The notes: generated by a model not told the origin, from the letters alone. A DNA stretch of 64,000 bases from Pseudoalteromonas ostreae (GCF_018069805.1 NZ_JAGPYN010000002.1:186001-250000); one strand, 5' to 3'; shown: positions 29,765 to 40,179, counted from the stretch's first letter. Numbers and translations: made by a program.

Positions 29765-31393
29765 CTAATCCATATACTTAGATAAGAACTTTTTAAACAC
29801 AGGATCTGTTTTAGCTAGCGCTTTTTGCTCTGCAAGTATTTCTTGAAGAATGTTCTCAGAAGTAAGCGGATTAGCAAGTACCACTCTAAAGACCACCGTT
29901 GGTTGATGATCATACTGAGCTGGTGTTAATCGTGTACGTGATACAAATGAACGCCCAGCTTCACGTTGGCGTTTTTGCATACTCGCTGTAAAACGGTTTA
30001 GCGAGGCAAATATATCCAAACGGGTTTGCTCATCGGCTTGCGCTATTGTTTGCTTAATTTGTTTTGGCACATAACGGTATGTTAGCAAACATAACTCAGG
30101 CTCTGAGATAAGTTCAAAATCATCATCAGCCTTTACTAAATCAGCAAAATAACGTGCTTTCTCAATCCCTTTATCAATTAAAATTTCGTAGCCTTTTCGG
30201 CCTATGATCCGTAAACACGCATGTACTAACATAGCCATGCCTGGACGGCTACCTTCGAGTGTGTGACTGCCTAAGTCTTTCGACCCTTTTCGCAATATAT
30301 ATTCCGCATGGTGCTCAATCGCATCCGCAGCTGCAGGATCTTTAAATAGCACTAATCCAGCTCCCATCGGCACATACAATTGTTTATGAGCATCAATAGT
30401 AACGGAATCTGCCCGTTCAATACCTTTAAGCAAAGAACGATATGTACCAGAAAGAAGTGTTGCTCCCCCCCATGCCGCATCGACATGAAAATGACAATCG
30501 AGCTCTTGACTTAAATCAGCCATAGCATCAAGAGGATCAATGTTGCCTGTTTCAGTCGTGCCTGCGACCCCTATAATAGCCATTACTTTTATGCCCTGCG
30601 CTGCTAGCTCATAGGCTTTTTCGCGCATTGCATCAACATCAACTTTATTGTTATCTACGGTTTTAATAGCAATATAGTTATCACGACCAACGCCAAGCAA
30701 ATCAGCTGATTTTCCTAATGAATAATGCCCACGCTCTGAGATTAGTACTGCAAGGCCTTTATAACCATAATGCAACATTGCACTAGCAAGACCTTGTGAA
30801 CCAATCCCTTTAAATTCACCATCGGCTTTAAGTAAGCGGTTTCGGGCAATCCATAATGCGGTAATATTTGCAATTGTGCCACCAGAACAAAATGCGCCCA
30901 ATGACGTTTTAGCACTGTGCATCCACTTACTATAAAAGCTATCATCTTGCCCAAATATTAAATGATGGATCATACCCAATACTTGGCGTTCAAGTGGCGT
31001 AAATGCTTTGGAGGTTTCTATTTTAACTAAGTTTTGATTAAGACCAACCATCAACTTAGAAAGTGGCAATACAAAATGCGGTAATGCTGACGTCATATGA
31101 CCGATAAAGCTTGGCGCTGCCGTATGCACTGAATGGGCAACAAGTTGCTCCATAATATCTTGCGCATAAGCAGATACAAAAGTCGGATCTTCTGGGATCG
31201 CTGCCGATTGAAAATCTTTTTCAACCTCATGCAATGGCTTTTCAATTGCCGCTATGTTCTCATTCAAAAAACCTGCTAAATTGCTCGAGATCTCAAGTTC
31301 GATTTTACTCAAAGTTGAGTCTGGTGCTTCAGGCACAGTAAATATACGCATCAGTGTTTCTTTAGAGGCGACAGCACAACGCTTTTGATCCAT
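29765..31393 (-). CDS. panP: PLP-dependent aspartate 1-decarboxylase (PanP type)
   Basis: This 542-residue group II decarboxylase contains the PLP-binding TIDAHKQLYVPMG (Lys about 333) and HVDAAWGG (about 304-311), plus the FIGHMTSALP block. The sequence and start (RIFTVPEAPDSTLSKIE) fit PanP, which replaces pyruvoyl PanD for beta-alanine supply to pantothenate in Vibrio and Alteromonadales. Glutamate or another amino acid decarboxylase is the alternative. It stands alone, with no antiporter gene beside it, which argues against an acid-resistance role. Confidence 0.82.
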   Translation of the reverse strand: MDQKRCAVASKETLMRIFTVPEAPDSTLSKIELEISSNLAGFLNENIAAIEKPLHEVEKDFQSAAIPEDPTFVSAYAQDIMEQLVAHSVHTAAPSFIGHMTSALPHFVLPLSKLMVGLNQNLVKIETSKAFTPLERQVLGMIHHLIFGQDDSFYSKWMHSAKTSLGAFCSGGTIANITALWIARNRLLKADGEFKGIGSQGLASAMLHYGYKGLAVLISERGHYSLGKSADLLGVGRDNYIAIKTVDNNKVDVDAMREKAYELAAQGIKVMAIIGVAGTTETGNIDPLDAMADLSQELDCHFHVDAAWGGATLLSGTYRSLLKGIERADSVTIDAHKQLYVPMGAGLVLFKDPAAADAIEHHAEYILRKGSKDLGSHTLEGSRPGMAMLVHACLRIIGRKGYEILIDKGIEKARYFADLVKADDDFELISEPELCLLTYRYVPKQIKQTIAQADEQTRLDIFASLNRFTASMQKRQREAGRSFVSRTRLTPAQYDHQPTVVFRVVLANPLTSENILQEILAEQKALAKTDPVFKKFLSKYMD

Positions 31394-31665
31394 CTTTATA
31401 CCCAGTAAATGTAGCTTTGTTTAGCTGAAGATCCATATCAGGAACTCCATTGTTAATAACGCTAAAACTACAATGATTCTACGAAATGCGTTAACTTTAC
31501 TGTAATAGAATAGAAATGTCTCGCATAAAGCCACAAAAGTAGTCAATTGCATAACAAATGAATGATAAATTGATTAATATTTATCATTCAAATGGCCAGC
31601 TATATTTTTATAGGCGATACAGCCTTTTTTTGTATAATAGGAGGGCTGATAAATAAAGGAAGAGC

Positions 31666-33549
31666 ATGATAGATACAAATTTACGGACAAATTGGATAAT
31701 CGCGGGTTTTATGCTGCTTTTTATCAGTTTATTAAGCTACATCTATTACACTTACAACAGCACTCGTAACGAAATAATGCGCGGCGTTGATACTCGATTA
31801 CTCAATGCCGCATTAAGCGTTAAGCATATGTTGGGTGATGACTACCATCAAAAAATCAATGCTGGACAATATATATCATCAACAGAATACCAACAAAAAA
31901 GCCGTCAATTATCAGAGTTTGCTAATGCGTTAAATATCGCTTATGTGTATGCCATGGTATTAAAAGACGGTAATGTATATTTTAGTGCTTCTAGTTACAC
32001 TCAAAACGATCAAAATATCGGTAAAATCACCCAATTACTCGATCTATACCCTGAAGCAACTACCGCTAATATTGGCGCGTTTTATTCAACAGAGCCGGTG
32101 TTTGAAATTTCAAAAGATCAATGGGGGTATTTTAAAACAATTTTTGTCCCTTTTGTTGATGCCAATGGAGTCACCTATTTAACTGGAGCCGATATCACCA
32201 TATACGATCTCAATCTACGGTTAGCACAAAGTGTATCTAAAGCTGCGGGCATGGCTGTATTTTTCTTTTTTATTGCTCTGTTAGTGGCAGGTATTTATGT
32301 TTATTTATTGAGACGTGCGATTTCAACCGATACCAGTAGCGGCTTTGCCAATCATATTGCTCTTGAATATTATATTAAAAACTCCTCAGAACATCATATG
32401 CAACTCGCTGTTATTTGGGTAAATGAAGTTGAAGATATCTGTGGTTTTTATGGTACGGAAATAGGTGACCGTGTTATGAAAAACCTATTGCAACACTTTA
32501 AAAAACACAGTCCTACAGGTAGCCAGATATTTCGTCTAACAACCAACAAAATAGTCCTTATTGCTCCTTTGGATAAAGGTAATGCAGGTTTTCTAGAGGT
32601 GATCCAAGCTTACAATTGCAGCACCCCATTACTTACCGACCCCTTTATATACATCACCTTGTGCGCAGGCATTGCCAAAGGTAATAAATCAATGTTACTT
32701 GAAAATGCTCATATTGCCGCATTACAAGCCAAACAGGGTGGACTCTCTGTGGTTAATTATTCAAGCACACTACATGATGCAAAAAACCAATATCAATACA
32801 ATATAGCAATGGCAAAAGAAGTACGTGAAGCATTTGAGAATAATAGAATTGTGCCTTATTTTCAGGCTATTTATGATAATGAAACCAACACTATCATTCA
32901 GTATGAATGTTTGCCTAGGATGATCACCTGTCATGGTGAAATTCTCAAACCAGAGTCATTCTTAGATGTCATTAATCGCTCTCGCATGGATGGTATGCTC
33001 ACCCGCACAATGCTCACACAGTGCTTTGCACGATTTAGAAAAACCAGTACGTGCTGGAGCATCAATATCACAGTCCAAGATATACTTGACCCAAGCCTAG
33101 CAGAGTTTTTAGAAGATGAATTTAAACGCTATCCACTACCAAGCAATGTCACCCTAGAACTATTAGAAACTGAAGCTATCGCAAATTATTCTGAGGTAAA
33201 AGCATTTATAACCATGGTTAAGAATCGCGGTGTACGGGTAATAATTGATGGTTTTGGCACTGGTTATTCGAATATATCTAATGTACTAAAGTTAGAAGTG
33301 GATGGCATTAAGCTTGATGGTAGTTTGATCAAACAAATTATCCACGATAAAGACATTTATTTATTTATTGAACACATTGCCAGTTTTACTCAGCAACTTA
33401 AGTTACAGCTAATTGCTGAGCATGTAGAGAGTAAACCTATCACCAACGCGCTAAAAAAGGCCAATGTGACACTAATGCAAGGCAATTACTTTGCCGAGCC
33501 TATGCCACATATTACTGCAAATACAGAGCAATCGTATCCAATCTCTTAA
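31666..33549 (+). CDS. Membrane sensor with degenerate GGDEF and EAL domains
   Basis: This 627-residue protein has TM segments at about 10-30 and 192-215 flanking a periplasmic sensor region, a GGDEF-like domain (about 235-360) and an EAL-like domain (about 385-620). The GGDEF site reads LTTNKI. In the EAL domain the signature is ECLPR rather than EALxR, DDFGTG is DGFGTG, and QGNYFAEP replaces QGYYFSKP, while the ELLETEAI and IKLDGSLI blocks are mostly kept. Loss of the second metal-binding Asp suggests a c-di-GMP binding or protein-interaction role rather than hydrolysis. AAGGA precedes the ATG. No co-transcribed partner is apparent. Confidence 0.85.
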   Translation: MIDTNLRTNWIIAGFMLLFISLLSYIYYTYNSTRNEIMRGVDTRLLNAALSVKHMLGDDYHQKINAGQYISSTEYQQKSRQLSEFANALNIAYVYAMVLKDGNVYFSASSYTQNDQNIGKITQLLDLYPEATTANIGAFYSTEPVFEISKDQWGYFKTIFVPFVDANGVTYLTGADITIYDLNLRLAQSVSKAAGMAVFFFFIALLVAGIYVYLLRRAISTDTSSGFANHIALEYYIKNSSEHHMQLAVIWVNEVEDICGFYGTEIGDRVMKNLLQHFKKHSPTGSQIFRLTTNKIVLIAPLDKGNAGFLEVIQAYNCSTPLLTDPFIYITLCAGIAKGNKSMLLENAHIAALQAKQGGLSVVNYSSTLHDAKNQYQYNIAMAKEVREAFENNRIVPYFQAIYDNETNTIIQYECLPRMITCHGEILKPESFLDVINRSRMDGMLTRTMLTQCFARFRKTSTCWSINITVQDILDPSLAEFLEDEFKRYPLPSNVTLELLETEAIANYSEVKAFITMVKNRGVRVIIDGFGTGYSNISNVLKLEVDGIKLDGSLIKQIIHDKDIYLFIEHIASFTQQLKLQLIAEHVESKPITNALKKANVTLMQGNYFAEPMPHITANTEQSYPIS

Positions 33550-33570
33550 TCTAAACTCAGGTTAAGAGAT
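33541..33570 (+). terminator. Hairpin at the end of the GGDEF-EAL gene
   Basis: A perfect 9-bp repeat ATCTCTTAA/TTAAGAGAT overlaps the stop codon of the sensor gene. The T run after it is poor, so termination is only possible. Confidence 0.4.
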
Positions 33571-33604
33571 TTACGAAAACATTAAGTTATAAAAGCACTT
33601 AGGT

Positions 33605-34285
33605 TTATTTTGAAGCAACATTTAAATTAATCACTAAGCGGTAGCTTGGTTGACCACTTGCCCAATATTTTCGTTCAAATGGTGTAACTGCCAAATCATT
33701 TTGATAATGTTCGACTGTGCAGTTATGTCCGGTGAGCTTGAGAGCTTGAGCAAATTCTTTCACATAAATATCCCAATTGCTGCGAACTTCTAACAGCCCA
33801 CCTAATTTAACAATAAATGGAAAAATAGCAGCGCCATGCCAACGCCGCTGAATATGCTTAGCTTTTGGCCACGGGTTTGGATACAGCAAGTAATGGTGTG
33901 TGGGTTGCCAATTAGCCGACACTGCAAGTCGCCAAAAATCATTTAAATCGGCTTGTACTAAAATGTACTGACCTGAATCGGTTTGTTTATATTCAATGTC
34001 ATGTTTATCTAAACGATGAGATGACTTATCAATACCTATCACTAACGCATCAGGATGGCATTTAGCTAAATTTGCTGTGCTTTCACCTACCCCACAACAC
34101 GAATCTAAAATAATGGGCCCAGCAAAGGCCTGTACCTTTTCATTGACTTGCTCAAACGCTGCTTGCGTATGTGCTGCAATAGGTTTTTTAAACTGGGCAG
34201 TTAAATGCTTATTAACTATATCATCCAGCTTTTCATGTATGCCTGGTTGATTCGATACAATACTTCGTGAATTTGCATCACTCAT
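33605..34285 (-). CDS. TrmB-like SAM-dependent methyltransferase
   Basis: This 226-residue protein of the Methyltransf_4 (TrmB) family has a SAM site (LDSCCGVGESTANLA, about 60-74; IGIDKSSHRL, about 83-92) and the family's proline-rich loop YPNPWPKAKHIQRRWHG (about 134-150). TrmB makes 7-methylguanosine at tRNA position 46. Here the N-terminus and the FPDPWPKKRHHKRR-type loop diverge enough that this is probably a paralogue rather than the main TrmB. It is the last gene of the mpl-ubiX-yadGH run; its ATG overlaps the yadH stop by one base. Confidence 0.75.
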   Translation of the reverse strand: MSDANSRSIVSNQPGIHEKLDDIVNKHLTAQFKKPIAAHTQAAFEQVNEKVQAFAGPIILDSCCGVGESTANLAKCHPDALVIGIDKSSHRLDKHDIEYKQTDSGQYILVQADLNDFWRLAVSANWQPTHHYLLYPNPWPKAKHIQRRWHGAAIFPFIVKLGGLLEVRSNWDIYVKEFAQALKLTGHNCTVEHYQNDLAVTPFERKYWASGQPSYRLVINLNVASK

Positions 34286-35052
34286 TAGTGTCTTAACCCC
34301 ACACCTTTTTTAATTAACGTTAAAGCTAATGTAAATAAGGCTGTAATAAATAATAACAACACGCCAAATGCGACCGTTAAATCAACATCCGACACGCCTA
34401 AGAAACCATACCTAAAGGCATTGACCATATAAATAATTGGATTAACCTGCGATACGCCTTGCCAAAACTCTGGCAATAAAGTGATTGAGTAAAACACACC
34501 TCCTAAATAGGTCAATGGCGTTAGAATAAAAGTTGGGATAATACTGATATCGTCAAAACTATTGGCATAAATAGCATTGATCAAACCGCCTAATGCAAAT
34601 ACTGCAGAGGTTAAAATTACTGTCGCGATGATCACAAAAATATTATGGACTTGAATATCCACAAACAATAACGACACACACGTAACAATTAATCCCACCA
34701 ACATGCCACGGGTCATACCGCCGCCCATATAGCCAAGCACAATGATATAATTAGGCACGGGTGCAACTAACAGCTCTTCAATGCTTTTTTGAAACTTGGT
34801 TGAATAAAAGCTTGATGCCACATTAGAATACGAATTAGTGATCACCGACATCATGATAAGACCCGGTACAATAAACTCCATATAGCTAAAGCCACCCATA
34901 TCACCAATACGAGAACCAATAAGATTACCGAAAATCACAAAGTACAAACTCATAGTGATTGCCGGTGGCACGAGTGTTTGTACCCAAATACGCAAAAATC
35001 GAATACACTCTTTAAACCATAAACTCTTTAAGGCTACGCCATATTTAAACAT
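34285..35052 (-). CDS. yadH: ABC-2 type transporter permease
   Basis: This 255-residue ABC-2 permease has six hydrophobic segments and the family pattern YMEFIVPGLIMMSVITNSYSNVASSFY (split here by the reader's eye at about 60-88) and LTPLTYLGGVFYS (about 177-189). It pairs with the ATPase encoded immediately upstream with no gap. E. coli YadGH is the named homologue; its substrate is not established. Confidence 0.87.
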   Translation of the reverse strand: MFKYGVALKSLWFKECIRFLRIWVQTLVPPAITMSLYFVIFGNLIGSRIGDMGGFSYMEFIVPGLIMMSVITNSYSNVASSFYSTKFQKSIEELLVAPVPNYIIVLGYMGGGMTRGMLVGLIVTCVSLLFVDIQVHNIFVIIATVILTSAVFALGGLINAIYANSFDDISIIPTFILTPLTYLGGVFYSITLLPEFWQGVSQVNPIIYMVNAFRYGFLGVSDVDLTVAFGVLLLFITALFTLALTLIKKGVGLRH

Positions 35053-35985
35053 CTACTTGCCCCGCCCTTGCTCTAGTAAACCTACAAACAACTCTTCTAA
35101 TCGGTTAGCTTTATTTCGCATGCTAAGCACGGTATTGCCCTGCTCGGTTAATGCTGTAAATACTGCATTCAAGCCCTGAGATTTGGCTACTTCAACCTCA
35201 ATAGTATGATCATCAGCCATAGTAAACTTATAATCATCAAGTTTAACGGTAACTGGCTGGACAGGCTGTTTTAAATCAAGAATAAAGGTTTCTTTATCTA
35301 GCTTAGCAAGCAATGCTTTAATGGTGGTGTTTTCAACGATAATGCCGGAATCAATGATCGCGATATTTTTACACAGCAGCTCGGCTTCTTCTAAGTAATG
35401 GGTGGTGAGAATAATTGTCACCCCCTGCTCATTAATTTGTCTTAAAAAATCCCACATCGAGCGGCGTAATTCAATATCAACACCGGCGGTTGGCTCATCT
35501 AAAATTAGCAGTTTTGGTTCATGCATTAACGCACGAGCAATCATTAAACGACGTTTCATACCGCCTGATAGTGTTCGTGCTTGTTTGTCTTTCTTTTCAA
35601 GTAAGCCTAATTGCGCTAAATATTTATCCGCTCGTTGATGCGCCACCTTACGGGGTACACCATAGTAACCCGCTTGATTTACCAGTATTTGCGTCAACGT
35701 TTCAAACTGGCTAAAGTTAAATTCTTGTGGCACTAAGCCTAGTTGTGATTTAGCGGCTTCTAAATCTGAATCTATGTTGTGACCAAACACCTCAACTAAG
35801 CCTTTGGTTTTATTAACAAGTGATGAGATCACGCCAATGGTAGTTGACTTACCCGCGCCATTTGGGCCTAACAAGGCAAAAAAATCACCTTCATATACTT
35901 GTAGATCCACACCTTTAACGGCTTCAACACCATTTTTATATACCTTGGTCAGGCCTTCAATATTCAAAGCCAATGCTTTACTCAT
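35053..35985 (-). CDS. yadG: ABC transporter ATP-binding protein
   Basis: This 310-residue ATPase has Walker [11 protein letters not shown] (about 39-48), Q-loop [10 protein letters not shown] (about 83-92), signature LSGGMKRRL (about 140-148), Walker [13 protein letters not shown] (about 159-170) and the switch His in TTHYLEEAE. It is the partner of the adjacent permease YadH. Its start overlaps the ubiX stop by four bases. The exported compound is unknown. Confidence 0.93.
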   Translation of the reverse strand: MSKALALNIEGLTKVYKNGVEAVKGVDLQVYEGDFFALLGPNGAGKSTTIGVISSLVNKTKGLVEVFGHNIDSDLEAAKSQLGLVPQEFNFSQFETLTQILVNQAGYYGVPRKVAHQRADKYLAQLGLLEKKDKQARTLSGGMKRRLMIARALMHEPKLLILDEPTAGVDIELRRSMWDFLRQINEQGVTIILTTHYLEEAELLCKNIAIIDSGIIVENTTIKALLAKLDKETFILDLKQPVQPVTVKLDDYKFTMADDHTIEVEVAKSQGLNAVFTALTEQGNTVLSMRNKANRLEELFVGLLEQGRGK

Positions 35986-36605
35986 GATTTACCCTCCCCA
36001 TAACCCCAACGTTTAGTTAGTGTGTGTGCAATCTTTAAATGATCTAAAATACGTGCAACCATAAAATCAACTAAGTCATTAATGGTTTGCGGTTGATGAT
36101 AAAACCCCGGTGCAGCTGGCATAATTGTTACCCCGAGCTTTGCGAGCTTTAGCATGTTTTCTAGATGAATTTCACTAAATGGCGTTTCTCGTGGCACTAA
36201 AATTAACTGACCACGCTCTTTAATCACGACATCAGCGGCGCGCTCTAATAAATTATCAGAGGCCCCCATCGCTATTGCAGAGACCGAGCCTGCACTACAC
36301 GGGCACACGACCATTTTTTTCGGCGCTGCAGAGCCAGACGCCACAGGGCTAAACCAGTTATCTTTACCAAATACTTGTAACTGCCCTGGCTGTGATTTAA
36401 ATAAGCTACTTAATTGTTCGGTGGCTTTATCTTCATTGGCTGATAATTTAATGTTTGATTCTGTATCTAGCACTACCCGCGCCGCGCTTGAGATCAATAC
36501 ATACACGCGAAACTGCTGCGCGAGCAATACTTCAAGTAATCGTAAGCCATATGGCGCGCCTGACGCACCACTAAAGGCCAGCGTTATGGTTTCTTTATAT
36601 TGCAC
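35982..36605 (-). CDS. ubiX: Flavin prenyltransferase UbiX
   Basis: UbiX makes the prenylated FMN cofactor used by the UbiD decarboxylase in ubiquinone synthesis. The 207-residue protein shows [15 protein letters not shown] (about 10-24), the [27 protein letters not shown] region (about 97-123) and [15 protein letters not shown] (about 134-148). It starts 12 bases after mpl and overlaps yadG. ubiC and ubiA, also ubiquinone genes, lie 10 kb away. Confidence 0.95.
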   Translation of the reverse strand: MQYKETITLAFSGASGAPYGLRLLEVLLAQQFRVYVLISSAARVVLDTESNIKLSANEDKATEQLSSLFKSQPGQLQVFGKDNWFSPVASGSAAPKKMVVCPCSAGSVSAIAMGASDNLLERAADVVIKERGQLILVPRETPFSEIHLENMLKLAKLGVTIMPAAPGFYHQPQTINDLVDFMVARILDHLKIAHTLTKRWGYGEGKS

Positions 36606-36617
36606 TGTCGCTCCGGT

Positions 36618-37973
36618 TTATTGCTGGATAAATTTATGCTGCAAAGCTGTTATCAATGTGTCGTGGAGGCTATTAAAGCCACCATTACTCATGATCAAAA
36701 TATGTTGTTGCGGTTGCGCTTTCGAGACTACTTGCTCAACGATCTCATCGGTATTACTCAAGCATACCATGCCAGCCTGTTTAGCCTGCTCACTTAACGA
36801 CCAGTTTAAATTGTCGGGCTCGAATAAATACACATCATCAGCATCAACTAATGACGCCAATAACGTATGTTGATGCACGCCCATTTTCATCGTATTCGAG
36901 CGCGGCTCTAATATCGCAATAATTTTTTCATTGCCTACTTTTGCACGCAACCCAGCAACCGTTGTAGTGATAGCTGTTGGGTGATGAGCAAAGTCATCAT
37001 ACACTTTAATATTGGCAATATCGGCTTTTAGCTCCATTCTGCGTTTAGGACTAATAAATTCCCCTAACCCTGTAATGCTATGTTCAATTGCAATCCCGAC
37101 ATGGCGCGCGGCAGCAATAGCCATGATAGCGTTTTTAACATTGTGCTCACCAAACGCTTGCCATTTTACCGAGCCTTGGTATTCATCATTGAGTAACACT
37201 GCAAATTCACTGCCATCGGCATTTATCAGCTCATATCCCCAATCACCACCTAGTGTTTCACTTTCGCTCCAACAACCTTGGTTAATTACGTCTTGCAGAG
37301 CATCGTCTTGTTGTGGCCAAATAACTTTGCCGCTACTTGGTAGTGTACGCATCAAATGGTGAAATTGTTTTTTAATAGCGTTTAAATCTTCAAAAATATC
37401 AGCATGATCAAATTCAAGATTGTTTAAAATCAGTGTGCGCGGTAAGTAATGCACAAACTTGCTGCGTTTATCAAAAAAGGCAGTGTCGTATTCATCAGCT
37501 TCAATAACAAAAAATGGCGTTTCGCCAACCCGTGCCGACAAACCAAAATTTTGCACAATACCGCCAATCAAAAACCCTGGCTTTAAACCCCCGTATTCTA
37601 AAATCCATGCTAGCATGCTTGCAGTGGTGGTTTTACCATGAGTTCCAGCAACCGCCAATACCCAAGAGTTTTGCAATAAATTATGCTTTAACCATTCAGG
37701 GCCGGAAGTATACGCTAAGCCCTTGTCCAATACATATTCAACACATGGGTTACCACGACTCATTGCATTGCCAATAATCACCATATCTGGTGCGGGTTCT
37801 AACTGAGATGTATCATAGCCTTGGGTTAATTTAATACCAAGCTCTTCAAGTTGCGTGCTCATTGGTGGGTATACGTTTAGATCAGAGCCCGTGACTGTAT
37901 GGCCTAGCGACTTAGCTATCGCCGCAATACCACCCATAAAGGTGCCGCAAATGCCTAAAATATGAATATGCAT
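36618..37973 (-). CDS. mpl: UDP-N-acetylmuramate:L-Ala-gamma-D-Glu-mDAP ligase
   Basis: Mpl recycles cell-wall tripeptide by ligating it to UDP-MurNAc. The 451-residue Mur-family enzyme starts MHIHILGICGTFMGGIA (nucleotide site) and has the P-loop AVAGTHGKTTTASML (about 110-124), NNLEFDHADIFED (about 175-187) and DFAHHPTAI (about 335-343). I chose the ATG at 37973, with AAGGA upstream; the frame opens at 37994. It heads a run of five closely spaced or overlapping genes through ubiX, yadGH and the TrmB-like gene. Confidence 0.95.
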   Translation of the reverse strand: MHIHILGICGTFMGGIAAIAKSLGHTVTGSDLNVYPPMSTQLEELGIKLTQGYDTSQLEPAPDMVIIGNAMSRGNPCVEYVLDKGLAYTSGPEWLKHNLLQNSWVLAVAGTHGKTTTASMLAWILEYGGLKPGFLIGGIVQNFGLSARVGETPFFVIEADEYDTAFFDKRSKFVHYLPRTLILNNLEFDHADIFEDLNAIKKQFHHLMRTLPSSGKVIWPQQDDALQDVINQGCWSESETLGGDWGYELINADGSEFAVLLNDEYQGSVKWQAFGEHNVKNAIMAIAAARHVGIAIEHSITGLGEFISPKRRMELKADIANIKVYDDFAHHPTAITTTVAGLRAKVGNEKIIAILEPRSNTMKMGVHQHTLLASLVDADDVYLFEPDNLNWSLSEQAKQAGMVCLSNTDEIVEQVVSKAQPQQHILIMSNGGFNSLHDTLITALQHKFIQQ

Positions 37974-38302
37974 ATTATTCCTTTGCCGCCACACATAGCT
38001 TACGCAGCGCTAAAAAATAGATAATCGATAAGGTGCCATAATGCCAAAAATAGCGTTCAGTTACCATTGCCATCTAACACAACACTTGTGCTAAATAACA
38101 ACTAAATAAGTATATAAGTTAAATAATTCCCTTACTTATGCTTAACCGCGCAAATGTAGATGTAATTGCAGAGCCTCGCAGGAAAGGTCGCTTATCGATG
38201 AGTGCAAAATACACCTTCTAATTTAAGGTGTATATTGGCTTATAAAAAACGCCTTAGCTCATTGAGTTAAGGCGTTTTTATTTATCTTTAATAAACGCAG
38301 TG
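37974..38302. other. mpl upstream region with uppP terminator
   Basis: This 329-base gap has no gene. It contains the mpl promoter zone and two hairpins, ATACACCTT/AAGGTGTAT (38209-38233) and the larger terminator at 38245-38279. I see no RNA gene or riboswitch pattern in the rest. Confidence 0.5.
38245..38279 (-). terminator. Strong terminator after uppP
   Basis: A 17-bp near-perfect stem (AAAAACGCCTTAGCTCA with its complement, one G-T pair) has U-rich flanks on both strands. It lies 24 bases after the uppP stop and can act in both directions. Confidence 0.85.
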
Positions 38303-39103
38303 CTACATCATCAAAAATACAATTAAACCTACGCCCAATAATAATCGATAGATAACAAATGGCATCATCCCCATACGTTCAATTATTTTTAAGAACAGGA
38401 AAATACACGCATACGCAGAGATAAACGATAAACCTGCACCTAAAATTAACGTTGTCCAATCAACTATATGATCCCCTAATGCCAGCTCAATGGTGTAATA
38501 CAAGCCCATCATTGAGATCACTGGAATTGCGAGTAAAAATGAAAAACGCGCAGCGCTTTGTTTATTCATCCCCAGCATTAAACCGGCGGTCATAGTAATA
38601 CCTGAGCGTGACGTACCTGGGATCATCGCCATCGCTTGCGCCATGCCGATCATCAGTGCTGATTTCCAAGTTAATTGATAAATGGTTTTAGTTTGCTTAC
38701 CTTTTACGTCGGCATACCAAAGTAATAAACCAAACAAAATAGTAGTGATTGCAATTACCCACGCACTGCGTAAATAGAGCTCGATTAAATCTTTAAAAAT
38801 TAAACCTAATACAGCGGCCGGGATTGTACCTAAAACAATCCACCAGCCAAGTTTACTGTCATCTGTTGCACCTTGCGCACCAAATGATTTAAACCATGCA
38901 GTAAGTATTTCGACAACTTCTTTTCTGAAGTAAATTATTACGGCAATCAGCGTACCTACATGCACAGCAACATCAAAGGCAAGGCCTTGATCTTGCCAAC
39001 CAAGAATTTGTGAAGGGAGAATGAGGTGAGCTGAGCTTGAAATAGGTAAAAACTCAGTTAATCCTTGGATCAGGGCTAAAACAATAATTTCGATAATACT
39101 CAT
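38303..39103 (-). CDS. uppP: Undecaprenyl-diphosphatase
   Basis: UppP recycles undecaprenyl pyrophosphate, the lipid carrier for peptidoglycan and LPS. The 266-residue protein has about eight TM segments and both active-site blocks, [16 protein letters not shown] (about 14-29) and [10 protein letters not shown] (about 162-171). It overlaps folK by four bases (ATGA). Confidence 0.96.
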   Translation of the reverse strand: MSIIEIIVLALIQGLTEFLPISSSAHLILPSQILGWQDQGLAFDVAVHVGTLIAVIIYFRKEVVEILTAWFKSFGAQGATDDSKLGWWIVLGTIPAAVLGLIFKDLIELYLRSAWVIAITTILFGLLLWYADVKGKQTKTIYQLTWKSALMIGMAQAMAMIPGTSRSGITMTAGLMLGMNKQSAARFSFLLAIPVISMMGLYYTIELALGDHIVDWTTLILGAGLSFISAYACIFLFLKIIERMGMMPFVIYRLLLGVGLIVFLMM

Positions 39104-39588
39104 GGGTTAGTAAACTCCACCTTCCATAATTTTTGCTTGGGGTTGTTGTAAGTATTCCACAACTGAGCAATTGTTTGCTTTGCTGTAGGATGATAAAAAT
39201 CGGGAGCTATTTCTGCCAAAGGCTGAAGAACAAAGGCATTCTTGGTGATTTCATCACGGGGTAACTGTGCAGGAGAATCACACACTACGTCATCGTAAAA
39301 CAGTAAATCTAGATCAAGTGTACGCGGGCTAAATTTTTTATCGTTATTTGTGCGACCATTCTCTCGTTCAATCTGTTTGAGTAACTGACATAACTGGGGA
39401 AGCGGTATCTGTGTTTGTGCACCAATGACTGAGTTGTAAAAGTTATTACCTGCAAAGCCAACGGCTTCACTTTCAAAGACGCTGGAATGATCGAATTCTA
39501 TAAGAAGAGCTTTTAGGGCAATTAACGCTTGACGGATATAATGTTCTTTATCAACATTAGAGCCAAGGCTAATATAAATTTGCGCCAT
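39100..39588 (-). CDS. folK: 6-hydroxymethyl-7,8-dihydropterin pyrophosphokinase
   Basis: FolK transfers pyrophosphate from ATP to hydroxymethyl-dihydropterin in folate synthesis. The 162-residue protein starts [14 protein letters not shown] (substrate site) and has [10 protein letters not shown] (about 52-61) and the [12 protein letters not shown] metal block (about 90-101). The ATG at 39588 lies one base after the folB stop; the longer frame starts inside folB. Confidence 0.95.
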   Translation of the reverse strand: MAQIYISLGSNVDKEHYIRQALIALKALLIEFDHSSVFESEAVGFAGNNFYNSVIGAQTQIPLPQLCQLLKQIERENGRTNNDKKFSPRTLDLDLLFYDDVVCDSPAQLPRDEITKNAFVLQPLAEIAPDFYHPTAKQTIAQLWNTYNNPKQKLWKVEFTNP

Positions 39589-39589
39589 C

Positions 39590-39946
39590 TTAACGTGCCT
39601 TGAGTCGGGTAATTTCAACACCTACAGTGCGTGCTTGCGCTACGGCTGCGGGTTTACTAACTCGAATGGTAACTTGTGTTGTAGCAAACTCGGTTAAAAT
39701 GATAGCCGCAAGTTGCTCTACTAAGGTCTCCAATAACTCAACAGGCTGTGCTGTCGTGTGCGCGATTACTCTCTCACTTACCTTTGCGTAATCAAGTGCT
39801 AAGGCAATGTCATCGGTTTTTGCTGCGGGTTTAATATCACACAGCATCTCGATATCAAAATACAAACTCTGTTTGGTTTCTTTTTCAAAATCGTACACGC
39901 CTATGATAGTGTCAACATGTAGTTGCGATATAAAAACCTTATCCAT
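39590..39946 (-). CDS. folB: Dihydroneopterin aldolase
   Basis: FolB cleaves (and can epimerise) dihydroneopterin in folate synthesis. The 118-residue protein contains MDKVFISQLHVDTIIGVYDFEKETKQ at its start (read as two blocks, 1-13 and 14-26) with the catalytic Glu, DYAKVSERV (about 51-59) and VRVSKPAA-like IRVSKPAAV (about 96-104, catalytic Lys). The ATG at 39946 has GGAG upstream. It is the first gene of folB-folK-uppP. Confidence 0.94.
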   Translation of the reverse strand: MDKVFISQLHVDTIIGVYDFEKETKQSLYFDIEMLCDIKPAAKTDDIALALDYAKVSERVIAHTTAQPVELLETLVEQLAAIILTEFATTQVTIRVSKPAAVAQARTVGVEITRLKAR

Positions 39947-40179
39947 AACTGCTCCAACTGGCAAAAACTTAAAACTCATTGACTTAAGTCTACATCGGCT
40001 ATAATTTGCATTTATAGCCTTTATACACTTTAACTGTGTTTTATTATGTAAAATTACCCATATAATATTATTAGCCTGCAGGTATATTTAGTACCTATTA
40101 CTTAAACAGCAAAAAATATGAATGCAATTTTTGCGGCCAATGATAGCCGAAAAACTGTGATTAAAAAATAAGGAAGCGC

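Noticed and set aside
31394..31665. Gap before the GGDEF-EAL gene considered as a possible riboswitch
   Set aside because: I see only AT-rich sequence without a conserved c-di-GMP or other riboswitch pattern.
36421..36873. 150-residue plus-strand open frame
   Set aside because: It is antisense to the ubiX-mpl junction; both of those genes are secure.
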